Assembly: GCF_030913705.1 (NCBI RefSeq)
Contig: NZ_CP133190.1
Location: 2,681,501-2,745,500 of the forward strand
Length of the DNA: 64,000 bases
Reading direction: 5' to 3'
From: Anaerocolumna sp. MB42-C2
GTDB taxonomy: Bacteria; Bacillota; Clostridia; Lachnospirales; Lachnospiraceae
The translations under genes were made by a program, and so were the position numbers. Every line of letters begins with the position of its first letter. Position 1 is the first letter of the stretch. This document shows, piece after piece, positions 47,743 through 56,753 of the stretch. The notes under the pieces are model-generated. The model was given only the letters and a program-made list of their open reading frames with translations, ran no database searches and was not told the origin of the DNA.

Positions 47743-47770
47743 GGAATGGTACATATGGTGAACCAGTTAC

Positions 47771-47850
47771 ACATCGCCGAACTTCATCATACCATGCCGT
47801 GGTGCTTTCAGTGGAATAGCTATTGCGGTATATGTCGTTACTTGTAACAT
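47771..47850 (-). pseudogene. 5' part of a small ORF split by IS66
   Basis: ATG at 47850 starts M-L-Q-V-T-T-Y-T-A-I-A-I-P-L, 15 bases after the stop of the sugar epimerase gene. It continues in frame across the target duplication to 40694. Family not recognised. Confidence 0.55.
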
Positions 47851-47865
47851 TCCCCTTTGAATTGG

Positions 47866-48840
47866 TTAAATTTCTCCCCACTCGGAGAGCATTCGCTCAT
47901 AGCAATCAATCAGTCCGTATTTCGGTTTCCATCCGAGTTTGCTGATTTTATCTATGTCCAGTTTATAGCCTGTCTCCGGTGCATAGCCTAATTTTACGGT
48001 ATCGGGCGGTATGTCTATGATAATATTCACACCGTATTTGTCCGCCAAAAGTTCAGCCATATCTCGGATTGTCATACATGTTTCAGGGTTGGAAACATTA
48101 TAAGCTTGCCCGTTTTCACCTTTCAAAAGCAAGGTAAACAGTGCGGTAACCGTGTCGGCGATGTAGCAGTAATTGCCGCGAGACTTGCCTTCCGTGTGCA
48201 GAATTATGTCAGTTTTGTTTTGAACTGATTTTGCGAATTGTGCAAAAACTCTCGTGTCGGTTTTAGGTGTTCCAGCACCGAAAGTCTGTGCAAGCCTTGC
48301 AATTTTAACAGGTACTTTGAACTGATAATGATACAAATTGCATAGCAACTCGCCGAGGCGTTTACTTTCGGGGTAGCAACTTCTCGGATTAGATAAATCA
48401 ACAAACCCAAGCATATCCTCCGTAATCTCGCCATCAATTTGCCCGTAAACTTCCATTGACGACAAATTCACCACGCTTTTGCACCCGTAAATTCGGGCTA
48501 ATTCAAGCACGTTGCGAGTGCCGTCAATTGACGTTTTTATGACTTCAAGCGGTTTGCTTACCATATTCGCGGAACTCGTAATCGCCGCACAGTGAAAAAT
48601 ATAGTCGGCGTGTTCGGTGATTTGGAGCGGCTGACAAATATCGCCGTGCGTTTTTCTCGTGTGGGCGATGATGTTTATATTGAGGTTATATTTCTCGTTC
48701 AGCGCAGTTAAAGCACGGACTATAGCACTGCCGATAAGCCCGCCTGAACCGGTTATGAGGACGGTTGAGTTGGCGAGGGTCTGCCAAAGCAACGGTACGC
48801 CCGTGATGTGTTCGTTGTCTTGATGAAGATAGTTTATCAT
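47866..48840 (-). CDS. NAD-dependent sugar-nucleotide epimerase/dehydratase
   Basis: 324 residues of the extended short-chain dehydrogenase family. The NAD-binding G-S-G-G-L-I-G motif and the catalytic Y-P-E-S-K (YxxxK) with an upstream serine (N-L-S-S-M-E) are present. It probably acts on a UDP- or dTDP-sugar, perhaps downstream of the WecB-type epimerase whose gene it overlaps by 4 bases. Last intact gene of the glycan operon. Confidence 0.85.
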   Translation of the reverse strand: MINYLHQDNEHITGVPLLWQTLANSTVLITGSGGLIGSAIVRALTALNEKYNLNINIIAHTRKTHGDICQPLQITEHADYIFHCAAITSSANMVSKPLEVIKTSIDGTRNVLELARIYGCKSVVNLSSMEVYGQIDGEITEDMLGFVDLSNPRSCYPESKRLGELLCNLYHYQFKVPVKIARLAQTFGAGTPKTDTRVFAQFAKSVQNKTDIILHTEGKSRGNYCYIADTVTALFTLLLKGENGQAYNVSNPETCMTIRDMAELLADKYGVNIIIDIPPDTVKLGYAPETGYKLDIDKISKLGWKPKYGLIDCYERMLSEWGEI

Positions 48841-49934
48841 AATGAATTCTCCAATATATCAGCAATCCGCTTACTTGCGTAACCATCGCCAAATGGATTA
48901 GCCGCCTTACTCATTTTTGTATATTCCTCGCTGCTTTCAAGTAACAGGTTGAAATTTTCGTAAATAGCATTTTCATCCGTCCCCACTAATTTCAGCGTTC
49001 CCGCTTCAATTCCCTCAGGGCGTTCCGTGGTAGTTCGCATTACAAGCACCGGTTTTCCGAAGTGCGGAGCTTCCTCTTGAATACCTCCGCTGTCGGTTAA
49101 AATCAGGTGCGAACGAGCGATAAAGTTATGGAAATCAAAAACATCAAGCGGTTCAATAAGGTGCAACCTATCGGAATTCCCGAATACTTCGTTCGCCGTT
49201 TCACGCACTGCTGGATTTAGGTGAATGGGATAAATCGCCTTAATATCAGGATGTTCGTCAAGCACACATTTAATTGCCCTGAACATATTTTTCATAGGCT
49301 CACCGAGGTTCTCCCGTCTGTGTGCCGTTATCAAAATCAGTCTGCTGTCACTTGCCCATTCAAGTTGCTCGTGGACATAATCGGCTCTAACGGTGTAGCG
49401 GAGAGCATCTATTCCCGTGTTACCTGTCACAAAAATGCTGTCGGGATTTTTGCTTTCTTTGATTAAATTTACTCTTGCCATTTCGGTCGGGGCGAAACTG
49501 AACTTTGAAACAATATCAATCGCTTGACGATTAAACTCCTCGGGATATGGAGAAGTAATATCATACGTCCGAAGTCCCGCCTCAATGTGTCCAATGGGAA
49601 TTTGCAGATAAAAACAGGCAAGAGCAGAGGCAAACGCCGTCGTTGTGTCGCCGTGAACAAGAACCAGCGCGGGATTTATCGCTTTAAGCAACGACTTCAT
49701 TTTGTCAAGAACACTTGACGTAATATCAAACAGCGTTTGCGCCGGTTTCATTAGAGCAAGGTCAAAATCAGGTACAATGTTAAACACTTTCAGCACTTGG
49801 TCGAGCATTTCACGGTGCTGTCCCGTAACGCAAACGAGCGTTTCAAAATCGGGGCGGGATTTTAACTCCAACACAAGCGGACACATTTTGATTGCTTCGG
49901 GACGTGTGCCGAAGATTACTAACACTTTGGACAT
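48837..49934 (-). CDS. wecB: UDP-N-acetylglucosamine 2-epimerase, non-hydrolysing
   Basis: 365 residues, full family length. Recognisable parts are G-T-R-P-E-A-I-K-M, V-H-G-D-T-T-T, H-I-E-A-G-L-R, T-A-H-R-R-E-N-L-G-E and D-S-G-G-I-Q-E-E. It interconverts UDP-GlcNAc and UDP-ManNAc, supplying ManNAc or ManNAcA to cell-surface polymers. Upstream of and overlapping the epimerase/dehydratase gene. Confidence 0.95.
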   Translation of the reverse strand: MSKVLVIFGTRPEAIKMCPLVLELKSRPDFETLVCVTGQHREMLDQVLKVFNIVPDFDLALMKPAQTLFDITSSVLDKMKSLLKAINPALVLVHGDTTTAFASALACFYLQIPIGHIEAGLRTYDITSPYPEEFNRQAIDIVSKFSFAPTEMARVNLIKESKNPDSIFVTGNTGIDALRYTVRADYVHEQLEWASDSRLILITAHRRENLGEPMKNMFRAIKCVLDEHPDIKAIYPIHLNPAVRETANEVFGNSDRLHLIEPLDVFDFHNFIARSHLILTDSGGIQEEAPHFGKPVLVMRTTTERPEGIEAGTLKLVGTDENAIYENFNLLLESSEEYTKMSKAANPFGDGYASKRIADILENSL

Positions 49935-49940
49935 ATATAT

Positions 49941-51128
49941 TTACTCCAGTTCACAATATTTTTTATAGGTTACAGACTCTCTTAATTGCTTCCCAACGGG
50001 AATTTTGTCAAAATCATATTGTGCTTGACTTGCGCCGTTGCACCACGAACAGCCTTGCGGAACGACTACTCCGCTTAAATAATCTCGGAGCAACTGACGA
50101 TTGCAATGCATTTCAGAAAAATCCACACTGTTGGTAACATTAATTGGAATATGTCCTAGTTCTCTTTCGGCGGCAAGAAAACTACATATATAGAATTTTG
50201 AACCTTTCAGTTGGACACAAAAATGACATTCGGCACGCTTTTTCGCGCCATCCTCATGCTTTTCAGATATTGCGCGGATTCTGCTCCAATGCGGATGTTT
50301 TAATACTCTATGCTTAATACTGTTGCTTTTTAACAAATCAACCAATTCAACCAGTTTACACGAAGCATCACCATAATCAGATATATCTACTTCAACATCG
50401 GTTTCTTTCATCACTCTCACAACATCGCTTTTAGGAATTAACGTACCATTAGTAATCAGCACGGGGCGTCTGCCAAATTGCTCTTCGCGCACGCAATATA
50501 GAATTTTCGGTAAATCAGGGTGAATAAACGGCTCCCCTCCCCGTATCATCAGATAATCAACGTAGTCAATATATTTTTTTGCATTGCTTATTCCTTTTTT
50601 TATTATTTCAAAAGGGACATCCGTCTGACGGACGAAATAGTGCATTAACGCCGCACAACCATCGCATTTGAGCGTGCACCTGTCTGTTATCATTAAGTCA
50701 ATTGCATCAAAGCAGATTGCGTCCGCTCTTTTTGAAGTCTCTAAACCGGCTAAAAAACGGTTCGTATTAATTTCTCGTTGCCAAGAAAAATAAAACTCTT
50801 CCGGCTTAATTGCCATAAGCGACTCCAAGTCTATTCGTGTTGAGGCAATAATTTCGTCGTCCTTCGACATTAAATCCTCATATTTCGAAATTTCGGAAAA
50901 CCCCAAACGTTCACATTCCATCATTATTTCCAGTTGGTGAACTTTATGACATATATAAACCTTGGCATTTTCACTCGCCTCATAAGGTTCAATAAGTATC
51001 CCTTTATACTCTTTGCCTTGCAACATTACGCTTTTGTCAAAAAAACGAACGTTCTCGCCACTCGCTATAAGTTTTTCTGCCAAATACACGGCTTTTAACG
51101 TAAATGGAGCAATTATATTAATTTTCAT
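49941..51128 (-). CDS. radical SAM protein with N-terminal Rossmann-like module
   Basis: 395 residues. The radical SAM cluster is C-T-L-K-C-D-G-C (CxxxCxxC) near residue 153. Extra cysteines near the C-terminus (C-H-F-C; C-S-W-C) suggest a SPASM-like auxiliary cluster. The first 90 residues are different and resemble the Rossmann-like module in neighbouring proteins (F-F-D-K, K-G-I-L-I-E-P-Y-E, L-G-F-S-E-I). The start abuts the stop of the pyruvyl transferase gene (TAAATG). Possible role: a radical modification of a sugar or lipid-linked intermediate. No small peptide substrate gene is seen beside it. Confidence 0.82.
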   Translation of the reverse strand: MKINIIAPFTLKAVYLAEKLIASGENVRFFDKSVMLQGKEYKGILIEPYEASENAKVYICHKVHQLEIMMECERLGFSEISKYEDLMSKDDEIIASTRIDLESLMAIKPEEFYFSWQREINTNRFLAGLETSKRADAICFDAIDLMITDRCTLKCDGCAALMHYFVRQTDVPFEIIKKGISNAKKYIDYVDYLMIRGGEPFIHPDLPKILYCVREEQFGRRPVLITNGTLIPKSDVVRVMKETDVEVDISDYGDASCKLVELVDLLKSNSIKHRVLKHPHWSRIRAISEKHEDGAKKRAECHFCVQLKGSKFYICSFLAAERELGHIPINVTNSVDFSEMHCNRQLLRDYLSGVVVPQGCSWCNGASQAQYDFDKIPVGKQLRESVTYKKYCELE

Positions 51129-52148
51129 TTATGATTGTACCTCCAATTGATTTAGTAGCCAATTTTTAGAATCATTGATATGTTGTTGCAGTAAAAACGC
51201 CGGTTTGTCCCATTCAATATTATTGCGGAAATTAATAAAATTTGAATGGGTCACAAGACGCTCGTGTAATCCGATTTTATTTAGAAACGAATCTATTCTT
51301 TCTCCTGAATGTTTGTACATCACATTGAATTGCTTAGCAAAAATCGCAGAAAAAGAACATCCATGGAAGGACGAAACGAATACATATTCCGCATTCTTTA
51401 TAAGAGAGACAAAATCAAACGGCGAAATATTCTTTTTTATTATTCTTCCACAAGATTCGCGAAGATAGCTATTGCCGTGAAGATCGATTAAATACACCGG
51501 CAACAAACTGCCATTATTACGCATAAATGTATCAATAATATCATACATTGTCGAAGATGCAAACTGCTGATTGTACACAAATACATATGGCTTATCGAGT
51601 TGCAAACTTTGTGCACAGAGACTTGACCAAGTTTGAGTATCAAGCAATAAGGTTGGATCGCAAGTGTGATGTATCGGGTTGCTATAATATGGTTGCAAAA
51701 AATCTTTCAATAAACTTTCACGCACAGCAATAGCGTCAAAGTTCTGTAACAACGCGGGCAAATCTAATAAATCTTTTTGCCGATATGCTTTCATATTCGC
51801 ACTTGCGGAAAACGCAATATTCTTGCCACTTTCAAATACTTTTCCAAAATATGCTGTATCAAAGCCTTTAAATGTAGAAAAATCAAACGGATGCCATACC
51901 GTATCGCTTCCGTATATGATGATATCGTATTTATCATCGATGCCATATGGTTTAGGCATAATGTTTTCGCATATAAATTTTTCAAATACGGAATTTGTTG
52001 CAGGATATACACTTCTATGATAATCGGGAGCATAATCAATAACCGACACATCAAATCCTTTCTGTTGCAGAAACATTTTAAGTGCGTAACATTGAAGCAA
52101 AGCCCCGTAATTATGTGCAAAATGGAAAGTTACAATGCCAATTTTCAT
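51129..52148 (-). CDS. polysaccharide pyruvyl transferase family protein
   Basis: 339 residues. It starts I-G-I-V-T-F-H-F-A-H-N-Y-G-A-L-L-Q, the mark of the WcaK/CsaB family, and contains S-F-H-G-C-S-F in the C-terminal half. Members add ketal-linked pyruvate to surface sugars, using phosphoenolpyruvate. It overlaps the FrhB-like gene by 4 bases; these two families commonly travel together in polysaccharide loci. Confidence 0.9.
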   Translation of the reverse strand: MKIGIVTFHFAHNYGALLQCYALKMFLQQKGFDVSVIDYAPDYHRSVYPATNSVFEKFICENIMPKPYGIDDKYDIIIYGSDTVWHPFDFSTFKGFDTAYFGKVFESGKNIAFSASANMKAYRQKDLLDLPALLQNFDAIAVRESLLKDFLQPYYSNPIHHTCDPTLLLDTQTWSSLCAQSLQLDKPYVFVYNQQFASSTMYDIIDTFMRNNGSLLPVYLIDLHGNSYLRESCGRIIKKNISPFDFVSLIKNAEYVFVSSFHGCSFSAIFAKQFNVMYKHSGERIDSFLNKIGLHERLVTHSNFINFRNNIEWDKPAFLLQQHINDSKNWLLNQLEVQS

Positions 52149-53236
52149 TTTGAGATATACTCCTTTATGAGTTTCAAAACAGATTCCCCTTTGCCGAATC
52201 TGTCATTAAATTCGCTCCGATATACTGACGGAGTCGGTTGATTGGTAATCATTGGAAGGTTTTTGCCTAACCATTCATCAGACAAGGTTACTTTCTTTTG
52301 CGTACAAAATGGTTTGCAATGTTCAAACAAGTCTTCTCCTCTTTGTGTATGAACAATCATCAAACTTGTTCCCCCGTCGTCAAATAAATCATCATCAAAA
52401 TCTCGCACATTCCAGAAATCTGCAAGCGTGAAATCGCTTTTGTGCTTTTTCTCTCGAAATTTACACTGATAACAACATGAACGCGATATTAAATGGTAGG
52501 AACAAAATGCCATTACATAATTATCACTTCCAATGTTCGCATATTTATTTGCAAACTTAAATTCTTGTGCGAACATTGTCCAGGGCCTGGACTTTGTTCG
52601 CATATTTATTTTTTGTAATTTTGATCCATATTCTTTTTCCATTTCACGAACATAGTCCGCCCAATATAGCGGGGAAGTGATAGAGTTACACACAAAATCA
52701 ACAGTATAAAGGTTATCGTGAACCCCAGTGATTTGCAATAAACCGGCCACTTGGCAGGGGCAACCTGAATACAACACAAGTTTGCCTTGTCCAAGCAGAT
52801 TAATAATTTCAGTATATGCAGAAAGAGTATTGCTTTGGACATATTTTGATTGACGCAATTCCTTTAAATCCTCAGTTACCGCAACGCCGATGTGACGAAC
52901 TTCAAAATCAGCCGTAAACGCCGCACCGAAAACAACTCCATTTCTGCGAATAACCTCCTCTGCAATCAGGCTAAATGCTCCACCCGTGCTAGACTGTTTC
53001 CGCACTTCCCAGTTATTGTGAATAACACCATAAAATGCACTCGGTTCTTCTTGCATTGGATACTCGTTCTTTAATAATGGACATACGTTTTTGCAAATTT
53101 CGCAATTTACACATTTACTTTCATCTACAACAGGATATAAAAACGCCTTGCGGTACTCCATTGAAATAGCACCATATGGGCATTTTATTTTGCATACCCC
53201 ACAACCAGTACAAAGTTCGTCGCTAACTATTTTCAT
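52145..53236 (-). CDS. FrhB-like iron-sulfur protein (coenzyme F420 hydrogenase/dehydrogenase beta-subunit family)
   Basis: 363 residues. Two 4Fe-4S ferredoxin motifs open the protein (C-T-G-C-G-V-C-K-I-K-C-P and C-V-N-C-E-I-C-K-N-V-C-P). The FrhB N- and C-terminal domains follow (S-S-T-G-G-A-F; Y-S-G-C-P-C-Q; F-R-E-K-K-H-K-S-D-F-T). It is probably a flavin-dependent reductase acting on a glycan precursor; F420 itself is unlikely in this organism. Overlaps both neighbours by 4 bases. Confidence 0.9.
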   Translation of the reverse strand: MKIVSDELCTGCGVCKIKCPYGAISMEYRKAFLYPVVDESKCVNCEICKNVCPLLKNEYPMQEEPSAFYGVIHNNWEVRKQSSTGGAFSLIAEEVIRRNGVVFGAAFTADFEVRHIGVAVTEDLKELRQSKYVQSNTLSAYTEIINLLGQGKLVLYSGCPCQVAGLLQITGVHDNLYTVDFVCNSITSPLYWADYVREMEKEYGSKLQKINMRTKSRPWTMFAQEFKFANKYANIGSDNYVMAFCSYHLISRSCCYQCKFREKKHKSDFTLADFWNVRDFDDDLFDDGGTSLMIVHTQRGEDLFEHCKPFCTQKKVTLSDEWLGKNLPMITNQPTPSVYRSEFNDRFGKGESVLKLIKEYISK

Positions 53237-56200
53237 TTCATCACCTTTTGGTCAGAGAATTTTTCGCACAAGTACAAAACCCTTGTTGACTCAGAATTTT
53301 TCACTTGCAAAATTTTATATCTTTTGCAAAGTTCCGCCTCAAAATTATCCTTTGTGTACCAACCAAAGTCCGCATTTTTAAGCGCGAGTGAAACAACACT
53401 GTCTTCGCGTTCAATCCACTCAATAATAAGCCATTTTGTTGAAAACGACGCAAACTGTCCTATTATTTCTTTGAACGATAACTGTTGCGCAAACGCCAAA
53501 TGGTGCATAACGGCAAGGGCAAGAACCATATCGCTTTTCATTCTTTTTATTGCGCTGTCACGCCAAGGAACAATTGCGGTGTTTCCAATAGGCGTGTCGC
53601 GGTAATAATCAGGCGTTGGAGTAATAAGGTTGAGATACACCGGATAAATATTCTTAATCCCATTGGTAGCAACCGTCTTGAAGACAAAATCCACACAGGC
53701 GTGGTCTAAATCGGCGACAATATAACGCTCAACCTCGTTTTTGAGAGCAAAGCCATACCAGCCCATATTTCCCGCCAAATCTATAATAGTTTTAGGGCTG
53801 ACACTGCGAACCATTTCGATTACGGCGTTTTGCTTTTCTGAGAGTTTTTCACTTTCACCTGTGTCATATAATTCGTTTTGATAGCCATTCCAACCTGTTT
53901 GGAACATTTCGCCCAAATCTATGCTTTTAATATATTCACTTAGAACATCGCAACATTTTTGTATTTCCCCATCAACCGAATATTGATTACACTCGGAAAA
54001 CACTTTATTAAACAGAGCAACTTTCTCTGTGGATAAATACGCCGAAACATCCTTAAATGACAGTTTTTGTTCAGCATTGTTAAGATACAAATATGCCTTT
54101 TCACGCAAGTTCTCTGACATCATCAGCAAAATAACGAAGTGGTCGTTAATAAATTCTTGCAGATAAAACCAAGGCATTTTACCAATACGAACCGCATCAA
54201 AATCAAAGAACACAAATTTGCCGTTATTGAATGTCGCGTTAAATGCGTGACCGTCTAAGCAACAGAGCCCGTTTTTATCTAATTCCGCAAAAAAGTCGAG
54301 CATAAACAAAGTATAATCATAAAACATCTGCGGTGACCATTCTACGCAATATGTGACCATCGGCAAAAACTCATGTTTGAAACAAAGCGGATAGCCGTCT
54401 GCGATTTTTTTATCTGAAATTTCAGTCGGAACTAAATATTTATTAAACAATCCGCCAGACGCACAGTGTGAAAATACATCTTTGTATTCGTCAGACAAAT
54501 CATTTGCTATTAAGCGGTACACGCAGTTTTCGGTTCTATCGACAACAAGCCTATTTTTGGCAACGGTTTTCACCATTTCCATATTAGATGACAGATGTAA
54601 AACCCCTGATGTATCCCCGAAATTCGTATATCCGCCCAAGAATATCTTACTCCATTCAAAGAAATCAACTTCATAATCATAACCGTATTCCGCAAGTTGC
54701 TCTTTTATTTGCGGAAAAAATTTATATCCAACAGTAACGATTACTTTGCATTTGCTTTTATCGCCCGAACGCAATATTTCAGGGGAACTGATTGTAATTC
54801 CGCCTAAACTGCCGCCCCACAGTTTGCTGTTGTTATCAACAATGCCGTCAATTTTCATATCCGAACGCTCGGCGTAATACAGCGCGTTTCGGCAATCCGC
54901 ACCGGCTCCGAAAAATATAGTCTTTTTGCCGTTATCATTTTTCCCTCTTTTTGCGCCTTTCCATATTACAAACAAGTCATCACGCTCGTCATCGCTTTTT
55001 TGATGCAACTCGCTTGAAGAAACATCATCGCAGTATTCTTTTAATAATTCTTCTAAAACATTCCTGTCAGGCCATCTTTCCCAAGGCGGTGTATCAAGTC
55101 TGCCCCAACCGGACAACTGCTTATCAATGATAATTATTTTACCGCCAAACTTGCACACACGGGCAAGTTCCCTGATAGCCGCACGTAAATTCGGCGAATG
55201 TTCTATACATTCAACCGTGTAAATCACATCGAACAAGTCATTTCCAAACGGCAAAAACTCAATATCGCCGACAGTTGTATTAATCGTATCAGGAACATAA
55301 GAAAGCATTCCGCTTGAAATATCAACACCCTGCAAATCACATTCCGGATATTCCTCTTGAATACGTTTCAGTATCCTGCCTTTGCCGCAACCTACTTCTA
55401 ATACGCTGTCGCCGTCTTTAATTTCGCTGATAACCTTTGTAACTTCGGCATTATCTTTTTCGATTGTATCAGGCGCAACAAGCGAAAACTCATTGTCAAA
55501 ATGAGACTTTATCATCAATTTATAGGCGTCAAGATAAAACTTAACAGCCCAAGACAATTCGCGGTCGGGATAATATTCCGCTCCGTCACCAACACTACCT
55601 AAAAATCCTCCATTATTTTCCATAGCGGATTCTAAATATTTCATTATACGGTTTGCAGGTTCATACTTTTCGAGTTTGTAAAGGCAAATCGCAATTTGTG
55701 AACAGCCCGTTAAGCACACCCAATCCACACCCTCAAACGCCGGAATAGAACCGTCCTCTTTTTGAGAAGCGAGCAGTTTATCAATAATCTCTGTCACGGC
55801 ATCAGTATAGCCCATATCAATAAGTCCGTCAATTTGATATGCGAGGAAATGCGTTAATGTTTTAATCGAGCAAACATCCGGGGCGGACAAATAGGTTTTA
55901 ACCGCATTATGAACCTGCTCTATTTTGCCATTGTCATTTGTCAACTTCGCAAAATCAAGCATTGCGGGCAAGGCGAACAGCATTATTGTTTCTGGGATAA
56001 TTTTGTCGTCCTCGTAACTTTTCATGAAAATGCCGCCGTTACTTTCAAGGGCGTTGAAAAGATATTTTGCCGCCCTGCACTGTATGCCGTAGTATTTGTT
56101 GGTAACTTTATAAATGGCGTTAAGGCCGCGTAAGGCCTGCGCGGTGTCGAACAAATACGGGCGTTCTGACCCTGCGGCGTTAAAGGAGCCGTCATTATTG

Positions 56201-56751
56201 ATAATGGAATTCAAGAATTTAACCATATTTTCGGCTTGTTCTTTGAACCCATATTGGAGCATAGTCGGAATAATATATCCAGTCACTTCCGGATATTCAT
56301 ATTCACAACCACGATATACCGAAACGCCGCCGTTTGCCTGCTGATTCTCCAAAATCCAAGTTAAAGCTTTTTCAACGGAACTGGCGTTCGGGAACTTGAA
56401 CGGTGGTATTTTGTAATGTGATTTGAACAGAAAGTAAGACGCAAAATTGTTAAACCCAAGTTCACTAAGTTGTGATGAAACCTCGCTGAAAAAGTTACAA
56501 GAAATCAATATCAAATAAATATTCTTGTCAATTTCGCTCGGCGAAACAATTTTAATGCCACCGATAGTTTCGCCGTAACGATTGGGGTTATTGTCGGCAA
56601 TACAAGCTATTTCAATCCCGTTTTCAAGCAGAAACTTTACCGCTTCCTGACCAATTTGCCCTGCACCAAATAAGGCGATTCTCTTTCCGGCAGACTCGTT
56701 TTCGAGTTTGCTTATAAGCGACAGAATTTGTTTTTTTGGTAATAACGACAT
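53233..56751 (-). CDS. 1172-residue multidomain protein: Rossmann - toroid - methyltransferase - Rossmann - kinase-like - methyltransferase
   Basis: Order of parts: (1) Rossmann-like module 23-110 with L-F-G-A-G-Q-I-G and I-A-D-N-N-P; (2) helical repeats 121-415 with recurring G-G-V-S, N-D-G-S-F, N-G-G-I-F and E-D-G-S-I turns, like the alpha/alpha toroid of terpene cyclases or glycosidases; (3) class I methyltransferase 430-600 (L-E-V-G-C-G-K-G-R at 451-459); (4) second Rossmann-like module 608-700 (F-F-G-A-G, V-D-N-N); (5) kinase-like part 735-900 with L-D-G-H-A-F-N-A-T and F-D-F-D, resembling aminoglycoside/LPS kinases; (6) second methyltransferase 965-1165 (D-L-A-G-N-M-G, V-M-H-H-L). No signal peptide. 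It overlaps the FrhB-like gene by 4 bases and lies 2 bases after the double GT gene, so it is part of the glycan operon. Domain calls are from motifs; function unknown. Confidence 0.78.
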   Translation of the reverse strand: MSLLPKKQILSLISKLENESAGKRIALFGAGQIGQEAVKFLLENGIEIACIADNNPNRYGETIGGIKIVSPSEIDKNIYLILISCNFFSEVSSQLSELGFNNFASYFLFKSHYKIPPFKFPNASSVEKALTWILENQQANGGVSVYRGCEYEYPEVTGYIIPTMLQYGFKEQAENMVKFLNSIINNDGSFNAAGSERPYLFDTAQALRGLNAIYKVTNKYYGIQCRAAKYLFNALESNGGIFMKSYEDDKIIPETIMLFALPAMLDFAKLTNDNGKIEQVHNAVKTYLSAPDVCSIKTLTHFLAYQIDGLIDMGYTDAVTEIIDKLLASQKEDGSIPAFEGVDWVCLTGCSQIAICLYKLEKYEPANRIMKYLESAMENNGGFLGSVGDGAEYYPDRELSWAVKFYLDAYKLMIKSHFDNEFSLVAPDTIEKDNAEVTKVISEIKDGDSVLEVGCGKGRILKRIQEEYPECDLQGVDISSGMLSYVPDTINTTVGDIEFLPFGNDLFDVIYTVECIEHSPNLRAAIRELARVCKFGGKIIIIDKQLSGWGRLDTPPWERWPDRNVLEELLKEYCDDVSSSELHQKSDDERDDLFVIWKGAKRGKNDNGKKTIFFGAGADCRNALYYAERSDMKIDGIVDNNSKLWGGSLGGITISSPEILRSGDKSKCKVIVTVGYKFFPQIKEQLAEYGYDYEVDFFEWSKIFLGGYTNFGDTSGVLHLSSNMEMVKTVAKNRLVVDRTENCVYRLIANDLSDEYKDVFSHCASGGLFNKYLVPTEISDKKIADGYPLCFKHEFLPMVTYCVEWSPQMFYDYTLFMLDFFAELDKNGLCCLDGHAFNATFNNGKFVFFDFDAVRIGKMPWFYLQEFINDHFVILLMMSENLREKAYLYLNNAEQKLSFKDVSAYLSTEKVALFNKVFSECNQYSVDGEIQKCCDVLSEYIKSIDLGEMFQTGWNGYQNELYDTGESEKLSEKQNAVIEMVRSVSPKTIIDLAGNMGWYGFALKNEVERYIVADLDHACVDFVFKTVATNGIKNIYPVYLNLITPTPDYYRDTPIGNTAIVPWRDSAIKRMKSDMVLALAVMHHLAFAQQLSFKEIIGQFASFSTKWLIIEWIEREDSVVSLALKNADFGWYTKDNFEAELCKRYKILQVKNSESTRVLYLCEKFSDQKVMK

Positions 56752-56753
56752 TT

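Larger units (their letters stand above)
40841..47770. mobile_element. IS66-family insertion sequence, itself interrupted
   Basis: Ends are GTAACTGGT at 40841 and its inverse ACCAGTTAC ending at 47770. The 8-bp target duplication ACATCGCC lies at 40833-40840 and 47771-47778. It encodes the three IS66 proteins in order: tnpA-like, tnpB and tnpC. tnpB is broken by a nested 4.2-kb recombinase element. Without the insert the IS is about 2.7 kb, the normal size. Ends, duplication and gene order agree, so the boundaries are well supported. Confidence 0.93.
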
